Below the pieces are notes generated by a model. The model was not told where the DNA came from. It saw only the letters and a list, made by a program, of their open reading frames with translations, and did not search any database. A stretch of 17,046 bases of DNA, from assembly GCA_045600105.1 (NCBI GenBank), contig JAZRXG010000014.1, positions 1 to 17,046 of the forward strand, in the 5' to 3' direction. This stretch comes from UBA1206 sp045600105. GTDB taxonomy: Bacteria > Bacillota > Clostridia > Oscillospirales > CAG-382. Of the stretch, positions 6,703-13,584 are shown one piece after another (positions within the stretch are counted from its first letter, which is position 1; each line of letters begins with the position of its first letter). Both the position numbers and the translations under genes were made by a program.

Positions 6703-7596
6703 TTACCAGAGTTTCTTCGGATAAATGCCTGCTGCGGTAAGTTCTTCAACGCCTTTGATGACGGAAGGCTTATCGGTTATGTAGGTAACTCCGAACCACT
6801 TGTCGGGAGAAGAAACGACTTTCATCGTGTATCCCGCGTCAATAGCCATCTGGACCGCGAGAGGAATGTAGTATTCACACTTCATAAGGTCGCCCTTATT
6901 CTGTTTGAGGAATACGTGGAAGCCGTCTTCAAGAACTTTGAAGAAGTCGGGAGTGAAGCAGAAGAAGTTCATCGAAACGATGGTCTCGGGATCGAGAGTC
7001 ACGTTGCCGTCGGGAGTGGGGTAGTAGATGCAGTTCTCGCCCTTGGTGATCTCGTGGGTCTCGGTGACCTTGGTCATGATCCCGTTTTCAACTTCGCACA
7101 CGCCTCTCGAAACGCCGCCCTCGTCGGTAACGGTGTTTTTGACGAGATAGCCGATCATACAGTAATCTTTTTCTTTTGCGGAAGAAAGATGAGAAGCGGC
7201 GAGCTCGTAAGCGGTCTTGCCGTAAAAGTCGTCTGCGTTGATGACCGAGAAATTGTCGTCGCCGACAACGTCGCGGCAGCAGAGAAGTGCGTGACCCGTG
7301 CCCCAGGGTTTGGTGCGGTCAGCGGGAACTTCTTCACCGTCAACGAACATATCGCCGGACTGATAAGCGAATTCAACTTTGATCTTTCCTTCAAAACGGG
7401 TAACTACCTTTTCGTGGAAAGCGGCTTCGTGTTCTTTTTTGATGAGAAGAACGACTCTGTCGAAACCGGCTCTGATGGCGTCGTAGATGGAGTAATCAAG
7501 GATTATTTCACCGTTTTCGCCGATAGTGTCAAGCTGTTTTTTGCTTCCGCCGCCGTATCTGCTTCCGAGACCGGCCGCAAGTATAACGAGTGTCAT
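6703..7596 (-). CDS. Sugar-1-phosphate nucleotidyltransferase family protein
   Basis: A 297-residue Rossmann-like nucleotidyltransferase expected to join a sugar-1-phosphate (or phospho-alcohol) to a nucleotide. The N-terminus LVILAAGLGSRYGGGSKKQL (residues 3-22) is the nucleotide-binding loop with its basic end. KPWGTGHALL (96-105) and INADDFYG (119-126) are the base-contact and metal-binding motifs. The C-terminal part YYIPLAVQMAID (about 243-254) and KWFGVTYI is typical of the soluble subfamily that often stands next to LicA-like kinases; none is visible here. The nucleotide and sugar cannot be named from sequence. GAGGTG before the ATG overlaps the TGA of the upstream dehydrogenase gene (11-base gap), so translation is coupled. 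It is the last gene of the three-gene operon, followed by the shared terminator. Confidence 0.88.
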   Translation of the reverse strand: MTLVILAAGLGSRYGGGSKKQLDTIGENGEIILDYSIYDAIRAGFDRVVLLIKKEHEAAFHEKVVTRFEGKIKVEFAYQSGDMFVDGEEVPADRTKPWGTGHALLCCRDVVGDDNFSVINADDFYGKTAYELAASHLSSAKEKDYCMIGYLVKNTVTDEGGVSRGVCEVENGIMTKVTETHEITKGENCIYYPTPDGNVTLDPETIVSMNFFCFTPDFFKVLEDGFHVFLKQNKGDLMKCEYYIPLAVQMAIDAGYTMKVVSSPDKWFGVTYITDKPSVIKGVEELTAAGIYPKKLW

Positions 7597-7607
7597 GTAA
7601 ATTCACC

Positions 7608-8765
7608 TCAGATTTCGGGTATTTCGATTTCGATTTCGTGACCGAGCTTCGCGGAACGAACGATGCCGTCGATGATAGCCTGGTTTTTGATTATCTGGCT
7701 TGCGGGAACAGCTACGGGATCGCCGTAGATGATGGCGTCGCAGAACGAACGGATCTTCGCGTCGAAGAGCTTGTCAAACGGAGTGGTGTTGACAAGAGGA
7801 ATTACGGTCTGGGTCTGAGTGCCGGCAACCTCTTTGTAAAGAGTCATGTTGCCGCCTACGGAACCGTTCCAGCATTCGGTGGAGGGGATACGGAGACCGC
7901 CCTTGGTACCGAGAATGATGGTGTCGCCGGTGGTGTCGATGTTCATCGCCCAGGCGATTCTGAAGTCGAGAATGATATCGCCTTCAAGACGTACGAAGCC
8001 TGCGGCGAAATCGTCTACGCCGAAAGCGTCGGCATATTCGGGATGGCCCGGATAGGTAATGGGATCTTTGCCGAAATAATCGGATTTATAACCGGTAACG
8101 GTGAGGGGCTTCGGATAGCCGACGGCGTTGAGGACCATATCGAGAGAATAGCAGCCGATGTCGCCCATTGCGCCGATGCAGCCGGTATCGGCGGAGATGA
8201 AGGAAGTGCCGAACGGGGTGGGGATGCCGCGGCGTCTGCCGCCGCCGGTCTGTATGTAATAGACCTTGCCGAGTTCGCCGGATTCAACGATCTTTTTGAT
8301 TTCCTGCATATTTCCGTCGAAACGGGGCTGGAAACCGATGGAAAGGACCTTTCCGCTTTCTTTTTCGGCTTTGCAGATCTCAACTGCTTCGTCAAGAGTT
8401 ACGCACATCGGTTTTTCGAGAAGTACGTTGACGCCTTTTTTGAGAGCGTAGATGGTGCATTCCGCGTGAGTTTTGTTATAGGTGCATACCGAAACAGCGT
8501 CAAGGTCTTCTGCGTCGAGCATGGATTTGTGGTCGGGATAGCAGCGTACGTTTTCAAGACCGAATCTCTTGAAGAAAGCTTCTGCTTTTCCGGGGATGAG
8601 GTCCGCGCCCGCGACTATCTCAACGTCTTTCTGTTTGAGATAGCTTGCTATATGACATTCTGCGATCCAGCCGGTGCCGATGATACCGACTTTGAGCTTT
8701 CCGTCGTATGCTTTTCTTTCTTTGGTCACAAAGTCAAATTTGAATTTTTCGGAAGCGTCTGCCAT
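7608..8765 (-). CDS. Gfo/Idh/MocA family sugar dehydrogenase
   Basis: A 385-residue NAD(P)-dependent oxidoreductase. An N-terminal extension of about 24 residues precedes the Rossmann fold with KVGIIGTGWIAECH (25-38). LLEKPM (115-120) carries the family's catalytic Lys of the EKP motif. GDIGCYSLDM (201-210) is the C-terminal active-site motif usually written D-x-G-x-H-x-x-D; here Tyr replaces the common His, as in a subset of the family. The rest is the usual large beta-sheet domain. Substrates in the family are sugars, inositols or their derivatives; this one is undetermined. AAAGGAG stands 8 bases before the ATG. The upstream isomerase gene ends 17 bases away, within a TTTA repeat. The neighbours suggest a short pathway that isomerises or epimerises a sugar by oxidation and reduction. 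Confidence 0.93.
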   Translation of the reverse strand: MADASEKFKFDFVTKERKAYDGKLKVGIIGTGWIAECHIASYLKQKDVEIVAGADLIPGKAEAFFKRFGLENVRCYPDHKSMLDAEDLDAVSVCTYNKTHAECTIYALKKGVNVLLEKPMCVTLDEAVEICKAEKESGKVLSIGFQPRFDGNMQEIKKIVESGELGKVYYIQTGGGRRRGIPTPFGTSFISADTGCIGAMGDIGCYSLDMVLNAVGYPKPLTVTGYKSDYFGKDPITYPGHPEYADAFGVDDFAAGFVRLEGDIILDFRIAWAMNIDTTGDTIILGTKGGLRIPSTECWNGSVGGNMTLYKEVAGTQTQTVIPLVNTTPFDKLFDAKIRSFCDAIIYGDPVAVPASQIIKNQAIIDGIVRSAKLGHEIEIEIPEI

Positions 8766-8777
8766 GGTTGTTTCTCC

Positions 8778-8793
8778 TTTATTTATTTATTTA
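8778..8793. repeat. Four-copy TTTA tandem repeat at a gene junction
   Basis: Four exact copies of TTTA cover the stop codon of the isomerase gene and reach the ribosome binding site of the dehydrogenase gene. Slippage here would alter the spacing between the two genes, not the reading frame of either protein body. Confidence 0.6.
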
Positions 8794-9607
8794 TGGTTTT
8801 GAGATAATCGACGGCTTTTTTGATGCATTCGAGAGACGTCCAGCCGAGACAGGGTCTGTCCTGCTCGACAACGATCCATTTGCTTCCCGCTTTGACGGAA
8901 GCTTCGAGAATGGAAGGGAAGTTCTGAACGCCGTAGCCTGCGGGACGGAAAGCGAAATCGCCTTCGTCAGCCTGAGTCTCGGTCGTCTTTATGCCGATGA
9001 GTTCGTAAAGTCCGGACTTGGAATCTCTGTTCTTCATAACGAAATCCTTGATATGAACGACGGGAGCGCGTCCGGTATATTTGACGAGATACGCGGCGGG
9101 ATCTTCGCCTGCGACGTTGACCCAGCAGGTATCCTGCTCGGTTGCGAGAAGGTCTGCGGGGATACGTTCGAAAAGAACGTCATACGCGTATTTTCCGTTG
9201 AAATCGACGAATTCGAAATCGTGATTGTGATAAAGCATCACAAGTCCGTATTCCTTTGCTTTTTTGCACATTGCCTCGATCTCGGCGAGAGTGGTGTCAA
9301 AGTCCCCCGCGGCAGGACGTTTTTCGACGGGGAGATAGGGGACCGCGATATATTCGCAGCCGATCTCCTTGTAGTCGGAGAACACCTTGTCGGGGTCTTC
9401 GAGCATTTCCGCAAGAGCCACGTGGGCGGAAACGGGAACGAGTCCCAATTCCTTGAGCCATCCTTTGACGGTGGACGCGGAATGTCCGTAAAGACCCGCG
9501 AATTCGACGCCGTCATAGCCCATTTCTTTAATAAGCTTGAGTGTACCGTAAAGGTCTTTTTCGGCATAATCACGCACGGAATAGACCTGAACGCCTATCG
9601 GAAACAT
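8783..9607 (-). CDS. Sugar phosphate isomerase/epimerase (xylose isomerase-like TIM barrel)
   Basis: A 274-residue single-domain TIM barrel of the AP-endonuclease 2 / xylose isomerase-like family, which includes IolE, IolI, Hyi and D-tagatose 3-epimerase relatives. Visible landmarks are GVQVYSVRDY near the N-terminus, GYDGVEFAG (30-38), LYHNHDFEF (125-133), EQDTCWV (157-163), VVHIKD (183-188) and VVEQD (246-250). The Glu, His and Asp residues at strand ends are the likely metal site. AGGAGG lies 8 bases before the ATG. It is first in the operon with the dehydrogenase and nucleotidyltransferase, so it probably interconverts a keto and aldo or 2-/3-epimer sugar in the same pathway. The substrate is not predictable. 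A palindrome and candidate promoter lie just upstream. Confidence 0.88.
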   Translation of the reverse strand: MFPIGVQVYSVRDYAEKDLYGTLKLIKEMGYDGVEFAGLYGHSASTVKGWLKELGLVPVSAHVALAEMLEDPDKVFSDYKEIGCEYIAVPYLPVEKRPAAGDFDTTLAEIEAMCKKAKEYGLVMLYHNHDFEFVDFNGKYAYDVLFERIPADLLATEQDTCWVNVAGEDPAAYLVKYTGRAPVVHIKDFVMKNRDSKSGLYELIGIKTTETQADEGDFAFRPAGYGVQNFPSILEASVKAGSKWIVVEQDRPCLGWTSLECIKKAVDYLKTINK

Positions 9608-9637
9608 AGTATTACCTCCTATAACTATACTGAGTTT

Positions 9638-9666
9638 ATACTACCACATAGTTCCCGATTTGTAAA
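9638..9666 (-). promoter_or_regulatory. Candidate promoter of the sugar operon
   Basis: On the minus strand TTTACA (9661-9666) and TAGTAT (9638-9643) are 17 bases apart. The -10 box is weak; an alternative TATAAA (9635-9640) would give a 20-base spacer. The region is the only gap upstream of the isomerase gene. The -35 box lies inside the palindrome at 9659-9678, as in repressor-controlled promoters. Confidence 0.4.
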
Positions 9667-9678
9667 TAGTTTTACAAA
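9659..9678. promoter_or_regulatory. Perfect palindrome, possible operator
   Basis: TTTGTAAA and TTTACAAA are exact reverse complements separated by TAGT (20 bases in total). The palindrome overlaps the candidate -35 box of the sugar operon and the stop codon of the upstream minus-strand gene. Its size and symmetry fit a dimeric repressor site. It lacks GC base pairs and a T-run, so it is not a convincing terminator. Confidence 0.4.
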
Positions 9679-10085
9679 AATATATCCAAAAATCCGAACA
9701 CCATATTTTCATAAAGTGAAAAACCGCGTTTCATCGCGACACGGTATTCGCCGGGTATCACGTTTTTTCCGAAAAAATCTATCTCGCGGTTAACGCACAG
9801 ATACGACGTGTCGTCGCCTATCGACGAAAAACAAACCGAGGCTTTTGAATCCATTCCGACCGAAACCGCCGAAACGCAGTTCAGCCCGTCGGGAAGACGT
9901 CCCGTAGGACAGAATACAATGTCGGCGTCGCACTGCAGGGAATTTACTCCTTTTTCGCCTATCACCACGATGTCGCATTCTCCGCCCGACGGCAAGAGCC
10001 CCAATTTTTCGATCTGCTGCGAAAACGCTTTTCCGCATCCGGAAAACCGTATCCTGCTAACTTTCGGCAATCGATTCATATTCAC
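9672..10085 (-). CDS. Hypothetical protein, overlaps NodB-like gene
   Basis: A 137-residue protein without signal peptide or membrane helix. It shows short hydrophobic beta-type stretches (CDIVVIGE, ADIVFCPTG, NCVSAVSVGMDSKASVCFSS) and an acidic/aromatic C-terminus (YENMVFGFLDIFL). The pattern GMDSKASVCFSSIGDD followed by a short NREIDFFG strand looks like a conserved core, but I cannot place it in a family. The likely start is GTG at 10083-10085, with AGGAG 7-8 bases before it inside the preceding gene; an ATG two codons later is the alternative. It overlaps the end of the NodB-like gene by 29 bases, so the two are translationally coupled and probably work together. The stop codon lies within the palindrome at 9659-9678. 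Confidence 0.65.
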   Translation of the reverse strand: MNMNRLPKVSRIRFSGCGKAFSQQIEKLGLLPSGGECDIVVIGEKGVNSLQCDADIVFCPTGRLPDGLNCVSAVSVGMDSKASVCFSSIGDDTSYLCVNREIDFFGKNVIPGEYRVAMKRGFSLYENMVFGFLDIFL

Positions 10086-10749
10086 GGATATACTCCTTCA
10101 TCGGAACGCATTCCAGTCCGTTTTTCGCCGCCCGGGACAGCAGATCCACAAGTCCGTATACGGAATTCTTATCCGAAATATCCACGGCGATGATATCACC
10201 GTTCCTCACCGAATCGCTTTTTCCCGAAAACACCGAATAAGTCATTCCGTATTGACCGTAAGACGCCATGACTTCGGACGCGTACGGACTGTTCGCTCCG
10301 TTTATGTATACGCACGCCGAGTGCTTTCCGCATACACGGTAAAACTCATCGTTTCCGAGCGCAAGGTATTTCATAAAAGCCGAACGCGACATTTTTTCGG
10401 TGTTTTCGCACAAAAGTCCGTATTCGTATGAAAAACCGTCCACCTCAGACAGCACGCCGTCCGTCCTTCCTATACTGTCGGTACTTGTGAAAACGGTAGG
10501 CTCGATGCCGAATCCGACGCAGATGCCAGCAAAGATTTCAAGCGTTTCCGCGTTCGTTTTATTTTCAGTGACGGCAATGACCGTATATATCGGCGCCGGA
10601 GTGTCGATGTGCGATATAGTGGAAAAAGCCGATGCGGGAACGTCGCCGTTTCCGGCAGACGACACGCATATCAAAACGACGATGACAGCCGTAACGACAA
10701 ATGACAAAGCAAGCCATCGCTTCGCTTTTGCGGATATTATGAAACGCAT
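10057..10749 (-). CDS. Membrane-anchored NodB-like protein lacking catalytic residues
   Basis: A 230-residue protein: basic N-terminus, one membrane helix (about 11-30), then an extracellular domain. Its order of elements follows a polysaccharide deacetylase (NodB) fold: IYTVIAVTENKTNAETLEIF (54-73) in place of the TFDDGP motif, GFSYEYGLLCENTEKMS (105-121) in place of the HxxxH region, ACVYINGANSPYASEVM (145-161) resembling the RPPYG loop, and GDIIAVDI followed by LVDLLSRAAKNGLECVPMKE at the end. The metal-binding Asp and both His residues are replaced, so deacetylase activity is unlikely; a binding or structural role at the wall is more plausible. The fold assignment is my inference from weak pattern similarity. 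It starts 8 bases after GGTG at the foot of a hairpin, about 58 bases behind proA, and overlaps the next gene. Confidence 0.6.
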   Translation of the reverse strand: MRFIISAKAKRWLALSFVVTAVIVVLICVSSAGNGDVPASAFSTISHIDTPAPIYTVIAVTENKTNAETLEIFAGICVGFGIEPTVFTSTDSIGRTDGVLSEVDGFSYEYGLLCENTEKMSRSAFMKYLALGNDEFYRVCGKHSACVYINGANSPYASEVMASYGQYGMTYSVFSGKSDSVRNGDIIAVDISDKNSVYGLVDLLSRAAKNGLECVPMKEYIREYESIAES

Positions 10750-10758
10750 AAAAAATCA

Positions 10759-10796
10759 CCGATATATTTTATGCGTAGAGGCACAAAATATACCGG
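10759..10796 (-). terminator. Hairpin between proA and the NodB-like gene (terminator or attenuator)
   Basis: On the minus strand the arms CCGGTATATTTTGTGC and GCATAAAATATATCGG pair over 16 positions, with two G-U wobbles and a 6-base loop CTCTAC. The sequence TGATTTTTT follows directly, as at an intrinsic terminator. The start codon of the NodB-like gene comes immediately after the T-run, and its weak GGTG ribosome site is at the base of the stem. It may end proBA transcription, allow partial read-through, or limit translation. Confidence 0.6.
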
Positions 10797-10807
10797 TAAA
10801 ATACTGT

Positions 10808-12040
10808 TTATCTTATCTGTCCGTCACCGTTTATGACGTATTTGACGGTGGTAAGAGCGTCAAGTCCCATGGGTCCTCTTGCGTGAAGCTTCTGAGTGGA
10901 TATTCCTATCTCCGCTCCGTAGCCGAATTCTCCTCCGTCGGTGAAACGCGTCGACGCGTTGACGTAAACGGCGGCAGAATCGATGCGTCCGCAGAAATAT
11001 GAGGCTTTGGATGTATCGTTGGTGAGGATACATTCCGAATGTCCGGTGGAATGCGCGTTGATATGGCTGACAGCCTCTTCGATGCCTTCCACACATCTGA
11101 CCGACATTATATAGTCGTTATATTCCGTATCGTCGTCGCTTTCGCTTAGCGTGAGTATATCGGGAAGTATGGATCTTGCAAGCATATCGCCTCTGAGTTC
11201 GACGCCCGGCATCGAAGCGTGCACGAGCGGAAGCAGTACGGGAGCGATGGCTTCGTCAACAAGAAGATGCTCGGCGGCGTTGCAGACGGAAGGGCGGGAA
11301 GTCTTGGCGTTGACGATGACTCTCACCGCTTTTTCGATATCGCAGGTCGCTTCGGCGTAGATATGGCAGTTGCCCGCTCCGGTCTCGATAACGGGGACTT
11401 TCGCGTTCTCCACGACGGAACGGATGAGTCCTTTTCCGCCTCTCGGTATAAGAAGGTCGATCCCGCCGACGCATTGCATCAGCTCTTTTGAGGACTCGCG
11501 GCTCGTGTCGTCTATGAACTGCAATATTTCCGGGGAAATACCGCACTCGGCGATCGCTTCGCGAATCACTCCCGCGATGGCTGCCGAAGAGCATACCGCT
11601 TCTTTGCCGCCTCTGAGCACGACGCCGTTTCCGCTTTTGATGCAGAGCACCGCGGCGTCCGCAGTCACGTTGGGGCGGGCTTCGTATATCATGCCGATAA
11701 CGCCTATCGGAACGCTTTTCTTTTTTATTTCAAGACCGTTCGGTCTGCTCCAGACTTCGCCTTTTCCGAGAGGATCGGGAAGTGAAGCGACTTCTTTAAT
11801 CGCGTCGCATATTCCTTTGATACGTTCTTCGGTGAGCGTGAGTCTGTCGATAAAACGCTTGTCAAGTCCGTTAGAAGCAGCGTTCTCAAGGTCTTTTGCG
11901 TTTGCGGCAAGTATTTTGTCTTTTTGTCCTGCAAGTTTTTCCGCCGCTTTCAAAAGAATCGCGTTTCTCGTTTTTCCGCTCGATACGGAAAGCTCGTACG
12001 CCGCTTTTCTGCAAAGCCGGCATTTTTCCATAACGGTCAT
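10808..12040 (-). CDS. proA: Gamma-glutamyl phosphate reductase
   Basis: Second step of proline synthesis: NADPH-dependent reduction of gamma-glutamyl phosphate to glutamate 5-semialdehyde, which cyclises to pyrroline-5-carboxylate. The 410 residues match the usual ProA length of about 415. Family marks include VPIGVIGMIYEARPNVT (110-126), SGNGVVLRGGKEA (136-148), LLIPRGGKGLI (196-206) and the catalytic Cys253 in KTSRPSVCNAAEHLL; the C-terminus has the ALTTVKYVI motif. The ATG at 12038-12040 overlaps the proB stop as ATGA, with GGCGGAG just before it. A longer frame to 12106 would run into proB in another frame and is rejected. proBA forms one coupled unit. The next gene downstream is separated by a hairpin. 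Confidence 0.97.
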   Translation of the reverse strand: MTVMEKCRLCRKAAYELSVSSGKTRNAILLKAAEKLAGQKDKILAANAKDLENAASNGLDKRFIDRLTLTEERIKGICDAIKEVASLPDPLGKGEVWSRPNGLEIKKKSVPIGVIGMIYEARPNVTADAAVLCIKSGNGVVLRGGKEAVCSSAAIAGVIREAIAECGISPEILQFIDDTSRESSKELMQCVGGIDLLIPRGGKGLIRSVVENAKVPVIETGAGNCHIYAEATCDIEKAVRVIVNAKTSRPSVCNAAEHLLVDEAIAPVLLPLVHASMPGVELRGDMLARSILPDILTLSESDDDTEYNDYIMSVRCVEGIEEAVSHINAHSTGHSECILTNDTSKASYFCGRIDSAAVYVNASTRFTDGGEFGYGAEIGISTQKLHARGPMGLDALTTVKYVINGDGQIR

Positions 12041-12834
12041 ATCGTCTCCGCCTTTCCGAAATACGTACCCGTGAACTCGCCGTCGAAAATATCGTAGAGT
12101 ATGCACGGATTGCTTCCGTTTACGATTATCATCGGGATGCCGTTTTCAAGCGCGGTCTCAGCTGCTTCGAGCTTGGTCCTCATGCCGCCGGTCCCGCGTT
12201 TTGTTCCGGCGCCTTCGGCGTAAGCTTTTATCGTTTCGTCAATGACGGGAACGTGCTTTATGAGCTTCGCGTCTTCGTATCTGCGCGGGTTCTTGTCGTA
12301 AAGTCCGTCGACATCGGACATATTTATTATAAGATCGGCACCCGAAAGACGTGCCACGGAGACCGAAAGGGTATCGTTTCCGCCGAACGTGATCTGTTCG
12401 CTCGAGACCGTGTCGTTCTCGTTGACAACGGGAATGCAGCCGTATTCGAGAAGCGTCTTGAACGTACCTGAGGCCGACGCGCTTCTGTTCACGTCATCCA
12501 CGGTGTCCTTGGTAATGAGTATCTGGGCTATCTTATGGCCGTAAAGCGAGAAGTTGCGGTCGTAAATATCGATAAGCTCGCATTGACCTACGCTCGCCGC
12601 AGCCTGCTTTTCGACGGTAGTGAGCTGCTTTCCGAAAAGACCTATCTTCGCGATGCCGCAGCTTACCGCGCCCGACGTCACGAGTATCATGTGTCTGCCG
12701 CTGTTCTGGAGGTCGGCGAGACATTTTACGAGTAATTCTATCTTCCTTATATTAAGAAGACCGCTCTCGTGCGTCAAAGTGGACGTCCCGACCTTTACGA
12801 CTACGGTTTTTTTATCGTTAAAATCAAACTTCAT
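12037..12834 (-). CDS. proB: Glutamate 5-kinase, short form without PUA domain
   Basis: First step of proline synthesis: ATP-dependent phosphorylation of glutamate to gamma-glutamyl phosphate, which is passed to ProA. The 265-residue amino acid kinase fold shows TVVVKVGTSTLT (10-21), ILVTSGAVSCG (50-60), PVVNENDTV (135-143), FGGNDTLS (150-157), SDVDGLYDKNP (173-183) and the loop GTKRGTGGM (210-218). It ends directly after the kinase domain, lacking the C-terminal PUA domain of the E. coli enzyme, which is common in Firmicutes. The ATG at 12834 has AAAGAG 8 bases upstream; an in-frame TTG at 12852 is less likely. It overlaps proA by four bases (ATGA). A promoter at 12872-12900 serves the pair. 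Proline feedback inhibition is known for this family. Confidence 0.96.
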   Translation of the reverse strand: MKFDFNDKKTVVVKVGTSTLTHESGLLNIRKIELLVKCLADLQNSGRHMILVTSGAVSCGIAKIGLFGKQLTTVEKQAAASVGQCELIDIYDRNFSLYGHKIAQILITKDTVDDVNRSASASGTFKTLLEYGCIPVVNENDTVSSEQITFGGNDTLSVSVARLSGADLIINMSDVDGLYDKNPRRYEDAKLIKHVPVIDETIKAYAEGAGTKRGTGGMRTKLEAAETALENGIPMIIVNGSNPCILYDIFDGEFTGTYFGKAETI

Positions 12835-12871
12835 GGCAAAAACTCTTTTCAAAACAAAAATAATATGCTAT

Positions 12872-12900
12872 ATTATATACAATATAAAATGAAATTACAA
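12872..12900 (-). promoter_or_regulatory. Sigma-A promoter of proBA
   Basis: On the minus strand TTGTAA (12895-12900), a 17-base spacer and a perfect TATAAT (12872-12877). The leader to the proB ATG is only about 30 bases, leaving no room for a T-box or other riboswitch. Control by proline-tRNA charging is therefore not visible here. Confidence 0.75.
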
Positions 12901-12928
12901 GCATTTTTTTAATAAAGGAGAAATAATA

Positions 12929-13492
12929 ATGATCATTCTTGCGTCGGCTTCTCCGAGAAGAAGGGAAATACTCACAAAAGCGGGACTTACCTTCACCGTC
13001 ATTCCCGCGTCAAACGAAATAAATCCTCCGGCATCCACCCCGCCGCACGAGTACGTCATGCGGAGCGCCGCGGCAAAAGCAAGGGAAGTCGCGTCGAAAA
13101 AAGCCGAAAAAGGCGATATCGTGATAGGCGCTGACACCATTGTCGTACATAACGACGCAAAGCTCGGCAAGCCGCATTCCGCCGAAGAAGCGTTTGAAAT
13201 GCTGCGTTCTCTTTCGGGTGACGTGCATTACGTCCATACGGGATACGCCATTATAAAAGACGGCGAGGAGATCATAGATCATTCGGTGACCGAAGTCGTT
13301 TTCAGGACTCTCACTGACGATGAGATATATTCCTATATCGCCACGGGAGAGCCGTTTGACAAAGCGGGAGGATACGCCATACAGGAAAAGGGAAGTATAT
13401 TCGTCAAAAAAATAAACGGCGATTATTATAATGTCGTCGGTCTGCCTCTGTGCGACGTGTATTCCGTCATCAAATCTATCGAAAGTCATTAA
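12929..13492 (+). CDS. maf: Maf family nucleoside triphosphate pyrophosphatase
   Basis: A 187-residue Maf/HAM1-superfamily enzyme that hydrolyses dTTP, UTP and modified nucleotides to monophosphates, cleaning the nucleotide pool; cytosolic. The N-terminal ILASASPRRREIL (3-15) holds the S-x-R-R motif, GADTIV (67-72) the general-base Asp69, and GKP at 80-82, GEPFDKAGGYAIQEKG (140-155) and GDYYNVVGLP (164-173) complete the family pattern, which fits the dTTP/UTP-specific YhdE-type group. AAAGGAG lies 8 bases before the ATG. It is divergent from proBA with a 94-base gap; its own promoter is weak, the best guess being a TATATT box at 12869-12874 within the same AT-rich region. Maf often sits beside mreB/rodA-type cell-shape genes; here it does not. 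Confidence 0.95.
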   Translation: MIILASASPRRREILTKAGLTFTVIPASNEINPPASTPPHEYVMRSAAAKAREVASKKAEKGDIVIGADTIVVHNDAKLGKPHSAEEAFEMLRSLSGDVHYVHTGYAIIKDGEEIIDHSVTEVVFRTLTDDEIYSYIATGEPFDKAGGYAIQEKGSIFVKKINGDYYNVVGLPLCDVYSVIKSIESH

Positions 13493-13509
13493 AATGTATA
13501 AGTTTTCTA

Positions 13510-13538
13510 TTGACAACGAGAATGTTTTTGTATATAAT
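13510..13538 (+). promoter_or_regulatory. Perfect consensus sigma-A promoter
   Basis: TTGACA (13510-13515), 17-base spacer, TATAAT (13533-13538): all twelve consensus bases are matched. Transcription would start near 13545, about 40 bases before the phosphodiester glycosidase gene. No operator-like palindrome is obvious. Strong, possibly constitutive expression is expected. Confidence 0.88.
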
Positions 13539-13584
13539 CAACACATGACATACAAATATTATAATAAGAAAGGTTGATTTGAAC

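Noticed and set aside
6916..7641. 241-codon open frame on the plus strand
   Set aside because: It is antisense to the nucleotidyltransferase gene, which has clear motifs and a ribosome site.
7590..8807. 405-codon open frame on the plus strand
   Set aside because: It is antisense to the Gfo/Idh dehydrogenase gene with its GIIGTGWIA and EKP motifs. The same codon-bias effect explains it.
8768..9793. 341-codon open frame on the plus strand
   Set aside because: It is antisense to the isomerase gene and runs through the operon's promoter region; no protein family features.
12853..12928. Possible riboswitch or T-box in the proBA/maf intergenic region
   Set aside because: The proBA promoter leaves a leader of about 30 bases and the region is nearly pure A/T, too short and simple for a structured regulatory RNA.
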